A stretch of 25,521 bases of DNA from an uncultured Chlamydiae bacterium (lineage in GTDB: Bacteria; Chlamydiota; Chlamydiia; Chlamydiales; SM23-39), in contig CAISYW010000014.1 of assembly GCA_903889795.1 (NCBI GenBank), positions 1-25,521 on the forward strand, written 5' to 3'. The notes beneath the pieces are model-generated. The model worked only from the letters and a program-made list of their open reading frames with translations. It was not told the DNA's origin and did no database searches. The translations under genes and the position numbers were made by a program. The number at the start of each line of letters is the position of its first letter. The first letter of the stretch is position 1. Below are positions 15,105-23,550 of the stretch, in pieces.

Positions 15105-18100
15105 ATGAACTGCTACGCTAAAATTAAATCAAAGGTTCGACAGCTCTATCATTTCCTGAAAGAGGCGAATCAATTACGCTTCCGACCAATCAGGATGAGT
15201 AGCGGTCACCCAAAGACTATTCGACTAGCAGAGATGCCTATTCACGAATCAGTCCAGTTCGTTCGCCCAGTAAATAATAGGAACTCTCCAAAAAACGCCT
15301 CTGATATCCTCATTCGCATAAAACGCCCCGTTCTCACGCATTGTCCCGCACCACCGAAGACTGTTGAATCTTGGCTACTACCAGGCTGGGATGACCCTGC
15401 CAAACGTGCTGACGTCGCCAAAAGCCAAAACATCCCTACATGCAAAAAAGGCTCTGAGGAGACTGTTACTACCAGTTTCGAGGATGACAAAAAGCGTTTC
15501 GCAGATTGGGAAACATGGATGGCAATGCGCGATAAGTGGGCAGTTCCTGAGCATGCCGCTCGCCAAGCCATGGGATTCTTTGAAGCTTTCTATAGTATTT
15601 ATTCAACTCTTGAGAAAGAAGTAGAGCAGATGGAATTGGTTGCCGCTGATGGCCATTTGTCGTGGAAAGTTGATTCTGCAATGGACGGTCTGATATCTAT
15701 CGATCATCCAGTCTTGCTTAAGCGCGTTGAGTTACGCTTTGATCCGAACATTCCTGAATTCACTGTCCACGAAACAGATCGAAAACCAGAGCTATATGAA
15801 ACCCTTTTTGTCGATCTGCGAAACGTCAATCCAACTGCCATCCGCAACCGTAAGAACGAGCTCGAGACGTGCGGCTTTCACCCGTTCGGATGGGGTGATA
15901 CCGAAGCTTTCCTTAAAGCGTTCATCTTGACGATATCTCCACTAGCAGGCGAATTTCTCGATAATCCACACGATAAACCGACAGACTCTACGCCTAGATT
16001 GTGGCGCGATCCACAACTTATATTACGCAAACGCATTCTGGGATTTGCTGGAGCTATTGATGCAATCCTCGATGACATCGAACGCAGAGAAATATTTTCT
16101 CCAGCTCTTGCTCAAATAACAGGAACCGAAAAAGCTTGGACTAATTCGGGATTGGGAGATCCTTCACAAACAGAAGGACCAAGTCTGATACAACCCGTTC
16201 CGATTATTAGCGATGACGATATCCTTTTGGCAAAAGAAGCTAACGCGGAACAAATCCAAATTATCCACAAACTCGAACGCAGCGGTTCCGTCATCGTACA
16301 AGGCCCACCTGGAACAGGCAAAACACATACGATCGGCAACCTGATTGGCCATCTGCTTGCACAGGGCAAATCTATCCTCGTTACTGCTCAAACAGCCAAA
16401 GCGCTGCGAGTTCTTCGCAACAAAGTACCAGAGCCACTTCGCCCTTTATGCGTCTCAGTTCTCGGCAGCGACATGGATGCCAAAAGCCAGTTGGAATCAT
16501 CGATCAACCAGATCACAGAACGGCTCACTAGCGATACAAGTGAAACGTTGCTAAACAAAACAGAGACATTCGCTAAAAAGCGAAGCAACTTGCTTTCCTC
16601 GTCGAGGGAATTGAATCACCTGCTCAAAAAATCCCTTGAGAACGAATACCGGGAAATCGTCATCGATAACAAGCATTTCTCTCCATCCGATGCTGCCAGA
16701 TTTGTGGCCAACAATAAATCTGATCACTCATGGATCCCATCTCCAGTGAAGTTAGGCGCCGACATCTCACTATCACATGAAGAGATCTCTCGTCTCTATG
16801 CATTGGGTACATCGTATAAATTTCAAGAGGAGCAGGATGTTCGCCGCCCACTACCGGATATTAAGGCATTACCCTCTGCATGCCATTTTCGAACAATGGT
16901 TTCTGAACATTGCGATCTTCTGACGCGAAATATTTCAGAGGGAGTCGATCGCTGGCGACCAACAGATAAAGGAAGCAATGAACTGGAGGAGATCGCAAAA
17001 GAATTGGCGGCAGAATTCTCAAACGATTTGCTCTGCCAAACATGGCGTCCACATGCCATCATCGCTGGCATGCATGGCACCTCCGAACGCGAGGCATGGG
17101 AACATCTGATTTCATCTATTGAGAAAGCGGTAGAAGCTAACAGAAACCACTTACGAATTCTGTGTCATCGCCCACGCCTCTCCGATTCTATGCCTCTTCA
17201 CGAACAGCGACGAGTCATTACAGAGATAATGGATCATTTCGCAAATGGCGGAAAACTTGGTTTCCTACGTCTGGCTACGCGCTTCGAATGGCGAAAGTTC
17301 ATTAATACAGCTTCGATCTCCGCAAGCAAACCGGTCCATGTAGATCATTTCGAGGCACTCGGACGACTTGCCAATCTGGAGATTTTGCGCCTTGAACTGG
17401 AAAACATTTGGAACATCCTGATCGGACAACAATCAAACATCCTGTTTGTCTCATTGGAACCTGCTCCAGAGATGTCTTGCCGAGCATTGATCCCCGAACT
17501 ACGGCGTTGCCTGAATTGGCATTCCAAAGTATGGAAGCCTTTATCCATCAAGATTGAAGACGCTGGCTTGAAGCTTAAAGAAATGCTTGCATCGCAACCG
17601 CGCCAAGCCAACCAGACCTCTGAATATCTGCTTATAGAGCGACTCGCAACCCATGACTTGCCATCACTCCTCGCTAATGAGGCTGCACGCCGCAGGCTTA
17701 AAGAATGTGAAATCTGGTTCGATCAACAAATCAATCTCTTGATCCAAATGGATACGTCAGCTCCCAATTGTGGATGCGTTGGAAGATTGGTCGCAGCAAT
17801 GCGCCAGCGCGATCCAAACGCCTACGCTGCAGAGCTGGAATACTTGCGACACTTATATGCAGTTAAGCCGCTCGTCTTTGAGCGCGACGCGTTGCTCACT
17901 AAATTAGGTTTATGCGCACCGGGCTGGTCCGATAAAATTGCTCATCGCATTTCACCTCACGATGGAGAAACCATTCCCGGCGACTATCAAACGGCATGGA
18001 TGTGGCGTCAAGTTCACGACGAACTATGTGAACGCGACAGGCTCGATGCTCATGCACTCCAACATGAAATCGATAAAACGCGCAACATTCTTCAGCAAAT

Positions 18101-19628
18101 CACGCAAAGACTCATCGAAGCCAAAGCATGGGGCAAACAACTTGAGATGCTGCAAGGAAACAACGGTGTGCGTCAAGCTCTGATCGGCTGGCTTGATACT
18201 ACAAAGCGTCTGGTCTCCACAAAGCAAGCCGACAAGCGACAAACACTACTCACTGCAGGCCGCAGACTGATGCAACAATGTTGGCAGGCTGTTCCAGTCT
18301 GGATTATGCCGATTTCTATCCTCGTAGAAAGTTTTGATTTTCGAACAACCCAATTTGATGTTGTCATTATCGACGAGGCAAGCCAAGCCGATCTCAACGC
18401 CCTGATACCACTTTATTTAGGCAAAGAGATCATTGTTGTCGGAGACCACGAGCAGGTCACACCATTGGGTGTCGGTGAGGACCAAACGATCCTGGAGAAT
18501 TTAAGAAAGTCTATGTTACAGGACATTCCAAACTCTCACTTATTTGACAAACTTTGTTCAATCTATGATATCTGCCGTCAATCATTCGGAGATGCAGTGC
18601 GACTCGTCGAGCATTTCCGCTGCGTACCAGAGATAATCGCCTTCAGCAACCAACTCTCCTACGAAGGCATGATAAAACCACTTCGCGAGGCGAATTCAAC
18701 CAACTTGAAGCCCGCCTGCGTTGCTCGGAGAGTAGATGGCTTCCGTGAGAACAATCTCAATAAGGCCGAGGCTCAAAACATCGTCGCTACAATTAAAGCG
18801 ATGATTCAACATCCTGCTTACATAGGCAAAACGATCGGCATCATCTCCATGATCGGCGAGGCCCAAGCTTATTTGATCCAGACAATGCTTCACAGCGAGA
18901 TCGAGAGCATTGAGCTTGAGGCTCGTCGCATCCAAGCGGGCATCTCAAGCGAGTTCCAAGGAGATGAACGTGACGTCATCTTTCTGTCCATGGTCGATAG
19001 TTCCCCTGAAGAGGGAACGCTTAGAGCGACTGGGGCAGGAGCCTTCGAACAGACCAAGAAACGCTATAACGTAGCAACGAGCCGCGCTCGCGATCAGCTT
19101 TGGGTCGTGCATTCCTTCGATCCAATCCTGAATCTCAAATCTTCAGACCTGCGTTATCAGCTGCTCCAACACATTAAAAATCCTCAAGCGACAATACGTG
19201 CATTCGAAAAGGAAGAACATAGGACCGAATCGCCATTCGAGCGCGAAGTACTCAAGAGACTTACTGCTGCAGGTTATTTAGTCAGGACGCAATGGCAAGT
19301 TGGCTATTTCCGAATTGACATGGTCGTGGAAGGTGGAAACAGACGCCTAGCTATCGAATGCGACGGAGATCGTTGGCATCCGTTGGAGAAGCTCTCCGAA
19401 GACATGGAGCGTCAAACCATTTTGGAACGCCTTGGCTGGCAATTCATCCGCATCAGGGGTAGCGCATTTTATCGCAATCCAGAGGAGACTATGCGACCAA
19501 TATTCGAACGACTAGCCGAACTTGAGATTCCGCCACAGGCGTCTAATGCGGGCGATTCTATCGTATCCGATATGACTTTAATCCATGAACTCGACCACAT
19601 TATCGCCATTGAGAACAATGAAAAGTAA
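15105..19628 (+). CDS. SF1 helicase fused to Vsr/MTES_1575-like nuclease
   Basis: 1507-aa protein. A long N-terminal region (1 to about 370) begins YAKIKSKVRQLYHFLKEANQ, a start shared by a family of large accessory helicases. The SF1 (UPF1-like, AAA_11/AAA_12) motor follows: Walker A GPPGTGKT (400-407), a helical insertion of nearly 700 residues, Walker B IIDEAS (1088-1093), VVGDHEQV (1111-1118) and motif VI NVATSRARDQLW (1322-1333). The C-terminus is a PD-(D/E)XK domain: FRIDMVV with D1405 and AIECDGDRWH with E1418 and D1420, then GWQFIRIRGSAFY. All key residues are intact. Helicase-nuclease fusions like this occur in anti-phage systems such as Mokosh-type COG1112 proteins, where the nuclease differs. 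No ribosome binding site precedes the ATG. DNA or RNA as substrate is open; a defence role is inferred from architecture and context. Confidence 0.9.
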   Translation: MNCYAKIKSKVRQLYHFLKEANQLRFRPIRMSSGHPKTIRLAEMPIHESVQFVRPVNNRNSPKNASDILIRIKRPVLTHCPAPPKTVESWLLPGWDDPAKRADVAKSQNIPTCKKGSEETVTTSFEDDKKRFADWETWMAMRDKWAVPEHAARQAMGFFEAFYSIYSTLEKEVEQMELVAADGHLSWKVDSAMDGLISIDHPVLLKRVELRFDPNIPEFTVHETDRKPELYETLFVDLRNVNPTAIRNRKNELETCGFHPFGWGDTEAFLKAFILTISPLAGEFLDNPHDKPTDSTPRLWRDPQLILRKRILGFAGAIDAILDDIERREIFSPALAQITGTEKAWTNSGLGDPSQTEGPSLIQPVPIISDDDILLAKEANAEQIQIIHKLERSGSVIVQGPPGTGKTHTIGNLIGHLLAQGKSILVTAQTAKALRVLRNKVPEPLRPLCVSVLGSDMDAKSQLESSINQITERLTSDTSETLLNKTETFAKKRSNLLSSSRELNHLLKKSLENEYREIVIDNKHFSPSDAARFVANNKSDHSWIPSPVKLGADISLSHEEISRLYALGTSYKFQEEQDVRRPLPDIKALPSACHFRTMVSEHCDLLTRNISEGVDRWRPTDKGSNELEEIAKELAAEFSNDLLCQTWRPHAIIAGMHGTSEREAWEHLISSIEKAVEANRNHLRILCHRPRLSDSMPLHEQRRVITEIMDHFANGGKLGFLRLATRFEWRKFINTASISASKPVHVDHFEALGRLANLEILRLELENIWNILIGQQSNILFVSLEPAPEMSCRALIPELRRCLNWHSKVWKPLSIKIEDAGLKLKEMLASQPRQANQTSEYLLIERLATHDLPSLLANEAARRRLKECEIWFDQQINLLIQMDTSAPNCGCVGRLVAAMRQRDPNAYAAELEYLRHLYAVKPLVFERDALLTKLGLCAPGWSDKIAHRISPHDGETIPGDYQTAWMWRQVHDELCERDRLDAHALQHEIDKTRNILQQITQRLIEAKAWGKQLEMLQGNNGVRQALIGWLDTTKRLVSTKQADKRQTLLTAGRRLMQQCWQAVPVWIMPISILVESFDFRTTQFDVVIIDEASQADLNALIPLYLGKEIIVVGDHEQVTPLGVGEDQTILENLRKSMLQDIPNSHLFDKLCSIYDICRQSFGDAVRLVEHFRCVPEIIAFSNQLSYEGMIKPLREANSTNLKPACVARRVDGFRENNLNKAEAQNIVATIKAMIQHPAYIGKTIGIISMIGEAQAYLIQTMLHSEIESIELEARRIQAGISSEFQGDERDVIFLSMVDSSPEEGTLRATGAGAFEQTKKRYNVATSRARDQLWVVHSFDPILNLKSSDLRYQLLQHIKNPQATIRAFEKEEHRTESPFEREVLKRLTAAGYLVRTQWQVGYFRIDMVVEGGNRRLAIECDGDRWHPLEKLSEDMERQTILERLGWQFIRIRGSAFYRNPEETMRPIFERLAELEIPPQASNAGDSIVSDMTLIHELDHIIAIENNEK

Positions 19629-19674
19629 CTTCGATATTATATCGAATAGGTCCCGAATCAATCCAAAAATGCCT

Positions 19675-21444
19675 TTACTTATTTTCCTGGTTCATCACAT
19701 CCATATAATTCGAATAATACATATCGACAAGATCGCTATATTGTTCGGCTGTAACATATTGATTTTTGTTTAAAAATTGTAATATATTTGTAAACAAAGC
19801 CAAATAGAACTCATTCGCATCACAAAATTTAATAATTTCATCAACTATGGAAATCTCGGGATCACCTAACCAAACATCTTTGTTTACAATTTTATATTTT
19901 CTTTCATTTTCAGAAACAGGATCTTTGTCCCAAATTCTTTGAAGTGCTTCCTGGTAATATTGGTTTAATAACTTCATCCTTTGATTAGACCCACCTTGAT
20001 CTGGGTGATTAAGTTTCGCTAATTTAAAATACTTCTTTTTAAGCTCTTTAAGATCCCAGATTCCCTCAAAGATTTCCTTATTCTTCGATCCTGTATTCTT
20101 AGATGAAGTGTTGGGACTTTCAGTTCTCTGATGCCCAGAGTTATGTTCATGTCCCGACTTATTATAAGAGCCGTCAGATGCTCTCTGAGAAGCATCTTCA
20201 AAATCCTCCGAACAATCGTTCCATTTTCTTTGGTTCGATTTCTTGAAAAGAATTCGTTCTTTATTACATTGATTCAATTCCCATAATTTATTCCAACCAG
20301 GACAAAAGAAGCCTTCCTTTGTAGTCTCTTCTTTGTTGTACCCATAGGCTTCTGCCAACTCATTTGCATATTCCAAGGTCTTTATTCCCAACATATCAAG
20401 AGACTTTATCCGGATCATTTCATCTTCGACCTTTGAGAAGAACTCATCAAAAAAACAGCTCGCCTGTTTAGTTTTTTTATCGATTCTTAATCGCGCTCGT
20501 TCATAAAACTGTTTAATTGTTTGATGCTGATTTCGTTTATGTTCGCGGTATTTTTGCTCAAGAATCGATAGATCCCAAATATATCTGAACGGATCTTCTA
20601 ACGATGAAAAATGCTTCTTTAAACTCCGAAATCCAAATATAAGCAGAAGGACAAACACCAACCCGGAAAAGGGTATACCCCCACCGGAGTCACTCTTTCG
20701 CAACTGCTCCTTTTTAACGTCCTTGTCGTCTACAGAAGAGAGGTTTTTACGCGCTACTAAAGGAGGCGAGACCCCATCATTATGGACCGCTGTTCTCTTT
20801 CTCTCTGAGAGGTCAGCACATCGGTATCCAGGATCAAAGCAAAAAGCTTCTAATATCACATCCAATTCACCCCCAGAATCTTTGTATTCAGAAATATTTG
20901 CGACCCACGTAATTTCTTCAGCTCCAAAACGGCCATACTTAAATGCATACGACGCAATAAAATGTTCTTCGATATTATTTTCAGCGAACTCAAAAGCAAA
21001 AAACACCGTGTTTGTGCGCTCATCTACCCAGGGTTTTTTAATCCAGCCAATGAAACGACCCTTTTTCCCCAACGCTTCGTGAACTACCGAAAGGATTTTA
21101 TTATGATCAAGGTCTCTCAAATCCTTCGAGGGCATGCACCCATTCTTGTTGTAACGGAGAGTTACCGAAGATGAATTGCTATCAATGCAAGCCTCTGGAG
21201 ATGATGTGGAAGAACCTCCTACAAGACTCCATAACTTTCTAGCCTCGCTGCCAAACACTGCCTTATGTTTGGGTGGAATGGTTAGCGTTGAATGTGAAGG
21301 CATTTTGTATATCCCTTCAAAATGCCAATCAAGAGAGTCTATCTCTCGATCCAGCGCTTCTTCATTTGTCATCGCTGATTGCTCGTTTCCAACTACCGCA
21401 GATCCAACCAACAAAGAAAATGCAATTGCCAACGTTCTAAACAT
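19675..21444 (-). CDS. DUF2167 membrane protein fused to a cytoplasmic J domain
   Basis: 589 aa. A signal peptide (MFRTLAIAFSLLVGSAVVG) precedes a DUF2167-type domain (about 50-225: GSEARKLWSLVGG, VTLRYNKNGCMPSKD, FIGWIKKPWVDERTNTVFFA). One membrane span lies near 256-274 (SGLVFVLLLIFGF). The C-terminal half should be cytoplasmic and ends in a J domain with intact HPD at 480-482 (LNHPDQGGS). IWDLKELKKKY before it is echoed by IWDLSILEQKY near 290, which looks like a second J-like unit without HPD. J domains stimulate DnaK-type Hsp70, so the protein could couple a periplasmic signal to Hsp70 recruitment. I chose ATG 21444 because GGGAGA is six bases upstream and the signal peptide then starts correctly; GTG 21465 is less likely. 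It converges with the helicase-nuclease gene, 46 bp away. Confidence 0.8.
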   Translation of the reverse strand: MFRTLAIAFSLLVGSAVVGNEQSAMTNEEALDREIDSLDWHFEGIYKMPSHSTLTIPPKHKAVFGSEARKLWSLVGGSSTSSPEACIDSNSSSVTLRYNKNGCMPSKDLRDLDHNKILSVVHEALGKKGRFIGWIKKPWVDERTNTVFFAFEFAENNIEEHFIASYAFKYGRFGAEEITWVANISEYKDSGGELDVILEAFCFDPGYRCADLSERKRTAVHNDGVSPPLVARKNLSSVDDKDVKKEQLRKSDSGGGIPFSGLVFVLLLIFGFRSLKKHFSSLEDPFRYIWDLSILEQKYREHKRNQHQTIKQFYERARLRIDKKTKQASCFFDEFFSKVEDEMIRIKSLDMLGIKTLEYANELAEAYGYNKEETTKEGFFCPGWNKLWELNQCNKERILFKKSNQRKWNDCSEDFEDASQRASDGSYNKSGHEHNSGHQRTESPNTSSKNTGSKNKEIFEGIWDLKELKKKYFKLAKLNHPDQGGSNQRMKLLNQYYQEALQRIWDKDPVSENERKYKIVNKDVWLGDPEISIVDEIIKFCDANEFYLALFTNILQFLNKNQYVTAEQYSDLVDMYYSNYMDVMNQENK

Positions 21445-21660
21445 CCATATTCTCCCACGAAGCACAACGTTACAGCTAAATCATACAAGTGGGATCAAAA
21501 ACACGAAATGCTAAGTAATTTCTGTATAGAATCTTAGAGACTGATATTTCTGCTGACAGATCTGTTGAGGTCTTGGCCTTGCCCCATTAGACACCCTAAA
21601 ATACGTCAGAACGGAGTTGTGTTTTGAATCAATTTAACACTTTTGCCAAAAGGTCTTAGA

Positions 21661-21687
21661 CTTGTTCCTCTTTCTTGGAGGAACAAG
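21661..21687. terminator. Perfect 10-bp hairpin after the Cys-rich gene
   Basis: CTTGTTCCTC (21661-21670) pairs exactly with GAGGAACAAG (21678-21687) across 7 nt, just downstream of the minus-strand gene ending at 21709. No strong T-tract follows on either strand. A role in 3'-end formation is plausible. Confidence 0.45.
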
Positions 21688-21708
21688 GTTAGTCTGGTCA
21701 AATATTTT

Positions 21709-21963
21709 CTATGAGTGGTGGCAACTGACCTGCCTAAGCACGAGTAAATTGCCGATCCGTTTGCCGGTCATATCTTCTGTGAGAATGCATTTCTTGGGAC
21801 ATCGTGTTACTTTTTTTTCAAGATCCTTGCCAGCGGCTATTCTTTCTTCCCCACAGTCACAGCGACAAAGCCAGAGCGCACGCCCATCCTTATTGCTACC
21901 AACTTCTTTGATAACTGTGAGTGAGCCAAATTTCATTCCAATGAGATTTTTCTTGGCAACCAT
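21709..21963 (-). CDS. Truncated phage-type Cys-rich (AP2/HNH-associated) protein
   Basis: 84 aa. It contains IGMKFGSLTVIKEVGS and WLCRCDCGEERI, the repeated module seen in phage AP2/HNH-associated proteins (G.RFG.L.V......WLCRCDCG), with Cys pairs that probably bind zinc. A second module starts (MTGKRIGNLLVLRQV) but ends after a few residues, so the protein looks cut short. Homologues often continue with a C-terminal AP2 or HNH domain, absent here. Start: ATG 21963 with a modest AGGT site. It is transcribed away from the 22044 gene. Confidence 0.6.
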   Translation of the reverse strand: MVAKKNLIGMKFGSLTVIKEVGSNKDGRALWLCRCDCGEERIAAGKDLEKKVTRCPKKCILTEDMTGKRIGNLLVLRQVSCHHS

Positions 21964-21981
21964 TTTACCTGTACTTTCTGG

Positions 21982-22011
21982 TTGATAACTTTAGGACCGC
22001 GACTGTATAAA
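21982..22011 (+). promoter_or_regulatory. Promoter of the 22044 gene
   Basis: TTGATA (21982-21987) and TATAAA (22006-22011) are separated by 18 bp. The start codon at 22044 and an AAGGAG ribosome binding site (22031-22036) follow at normal distances. Confidence 0.6.
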
Positions 22012-22043
22012 GGCCTACAAAAATTATCCAAAGGAGTTGAGGT

Positions 22044-23153
22044 ATGAGAGAGCGTGACATCCGGCCACCGGTCACCTCTTCACAACACGCTCAACCTTCG
22101 GCGGAGCAGGCACACAAATTTTTTACGCATACGGCTTTGCGCGGTTGTGTTGAAATTCGCGAACTGTTGGGCATAAGTTATGCGACAGGCACCCCCAATG
22201 TTGATTGCGAAGAAGACGCACGCAAGTGTTATTTCCATGGCATTCTGAAAGAGCTGACCAAAGCAGGAATGCGTCATCAAGAAGAGACCTTTTTTTTTGT
22301 GGAAAATTCCAAGCATGCAGTGCAAAAGCAAGACCCGATCGACGAGCACCTTTTTGACATGTTATTTCAAGAAAGAATAGATATTTTGCGGTTGCATTGT
22401 AGAAAAATGAGCGAGATATTGATTGATTTGATCGGATTTGGTCGATCAAATGTGTTGAAGCAATACCAACACTTTTTGATTGTTGATGAAATCGACAAGA
22501 AGATTAGAATTCAGAAGAATTTTTCTAATTATTATGTGTGTAATAATCAGTTAATTAAAGTTCAGATCGATTCATTAAAGAAGAGATTGCTTTCAGCTGA
22601 ATTGAAAGACATGGCGGCGGCTCCCTGGTATCTAGAGAAAGGAAGCTATTTTCGAAAGGCTTCCATCAATCAAGGACTTTTGGCTGTTTTGCCCTCTGTT
22701 GAAAGTTTTCAAAGACTGCCTTTAAGAGACTATGACGAGGCATTTGGCAAGATGAGTTCTTCTCTCCATCCTCAAGCACTCGGCGATGGTTCAGTTGCTG
22801 ACATAAAGAGATTGGAGATGGAGCTCACTAGGTTGGGCATACTTTTCATGCATGTTGTTTTTGCTGGGGGGAAGTTGTTGGGTGTTCCTCCGGCGGGCGG
22901 CGTCATAGAAAAAGTGACGAAATCGTTAAAAGGGAACAAGTATCCCGATGAGTTGTACAACAAAATTTTCGTAAAGCCAGATATTAAGGTAAATGATCAT
23001 GTTTTAGTTTTGGGGCGCTTTCCGGCAAAAGTAATTGCTGAGAAACTTGGGCTCTCTGGAAAGACATTTACTATAAAGTTTTTAAGCGGTGGAAAGGAAG
23101 ATGAGTTTGTAGCTTACGATCTCTTCCCGCTAGCGTCGAAAGGCTCTTTTTGA
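22044..23153 (+). CDS. Uncharacterised 369-aa protein at the right end of the island
   Basis: Family not recognised. It is soluble and mostly helical. The middle part (about 105-200) is rich in basic and aromatic residues (ERIDILRLHCRKMSEILIDL). Residues 280-300 (LFMHVVFAGGKLLGVPPAGG) are moderately hydrophobic. The last 55 residues (VNDHVLVLGRFPAKVIAEKL, TFTIKFLSGGKEDEFVAYDL) look like a small beta-barrel, SH3-like domain. Resemblance to DUF5677-type proteins was considered and not supported. A strong ribosome binding site and a clear promoter show that it is an independently expressed gene. It lies just inside the right island end, 45 bp before the 23-bp repeat. Confidence 0.65.
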   Translation: MRERDIRPPVTSSQHAQPSAEQAHKFFTHTALRGCVEIRELLGISYATGTPNVDCEEDARKCYFHGILKELTKAGMRHQEETFFFVENSKHAVQKQDPIDEHLFDMLFQERIDILRLHCRKMSEILIDLIGFGRSNVLKQYQHFLIVDEIDKKIRIQKNFSNYYVCNNQLIKVQIDSLKKRLLSAELKDMAAAPWYLEKGSYFRKASINQGLLAVLPSVESFQRLPLRDYDEAFGKMSSSLHPQALGDGSVADIKRLEMELTRLGILFMHVVFAGGKLLGVPPAGGVIEKVTKSLKGNKYPDELYNKIFVKPDIKVNDHVLVLGRFPAKVIAEKLGLSGKTFTIKFLSGGKEDEFVAYDLFPLASKGSF

Positions 23154-23198
23154 GTTGTATGCTGGAAAAAAAATGATCCCAGCACATCCTAAAGAAAA

Positions 23199-23221
23199 AT
23201 AACGGAAATCCAACGGAGTTG
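23199..23221 (+). repeat. 23-bp end repeat, right copy
   Basis: Exact match, same orientation, to 9744-9766. It lies 134 bp inside the right tRNA-Asn copy, mirroring the left copy 47 bp inside the left end. It is a candidate arm-type integrase site. Confidence 0.55.
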
Positions 23222-23355
23222 CCAATGTCTTTGGCTTGATTTGGATTGATTGCGATTGCAATCGCTTTCTAGAATAATATTCACTTTCCCTATAAGATTT
23301 GGCGATCTTGGTTGATTTCAGGAAATCTAAAGCAATGGCAGGAAACGGCTTCACA

Positions 23356-23403
23356 GGACTGTTAATCCATTGGTCGCAAGTTCGAATCTTGCACCCGGAG
23401 TTT
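23356..23403 (+). repeat. attR-like direct repeat: 3' part of tRNA-Asn(GUU)
   Basis: Identical over 48 bp to 9649-9696. The preceding bases (CTTCACA) differ from the left copy and give no D-arm or acceptor 5' strand, so this is also only a 3' fragment. A third copy with the full tRNA should exist outside the window if the insertions are in tandem. Confidence 0.85.
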
Positions 23404-23501
23404 CTTTGGGCTTGAGTGGCGACCACGTAGTTCAAGTAGTAGGTTGATCTTAGCCTGCGGCATCAGAACGGCGATAACCAAGCATAGAATCCCATTTATG
23501 G

Positions 23502-23538
23502 GAGTGCCGATCACATTGTCGGCGCCACTCTTTTTTTT
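23502..23538 (+). terminator. Strong terminator beyond the right att copy
   Basis: GAGTGCCGA (23502-23510) pairs with TCGGCGCCACTC (23519-23530) with a small bulge, and T8 follows (23531-23538). A second hairpin, TCCCA/TGGGA, precedes it (about 23489-23502). It lies downstream of the tRNA copy on the same strand and may be the original tRNA terminator; it could also end transcription from the minus-strand abiE side. The 397-bp gap 23154-23550 contains no gene. Confidence 0.6.
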
Positions 23539-23550
23539 CTGAATACTGAA

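Larger units (their letters stand above)
9649..23403. mobile_element. Genomic island at tRNA-Asn, about 13.7 kb
   Basis: The element is bounded by two identical 48-bp tRNA-Asn 3' segments in direct orientation. A truncated tyrosine integrase gene begins 255 bp inside the left copy, and a second exact 23-bp repeat lies just inside each end. Cargo is defence-like and of unknown function. Loss of the integrase C-terminus and the broken serine recombinase imply that the element is immobile unless helped in trans. Boundaries come from the repeats and are firm; the mechanism follows from the known behaviour of tRNA-targeting integrases. Confidence 0.75.

Noticed and set aside
23130..23435. Minus-strand 101-aa frame with CKIRTCDQWINSPV
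   Set aside because: Also an antisense reading of the tRNA-Asn fragment and the 23-bp repeat, with no ribosome binding site or family match.
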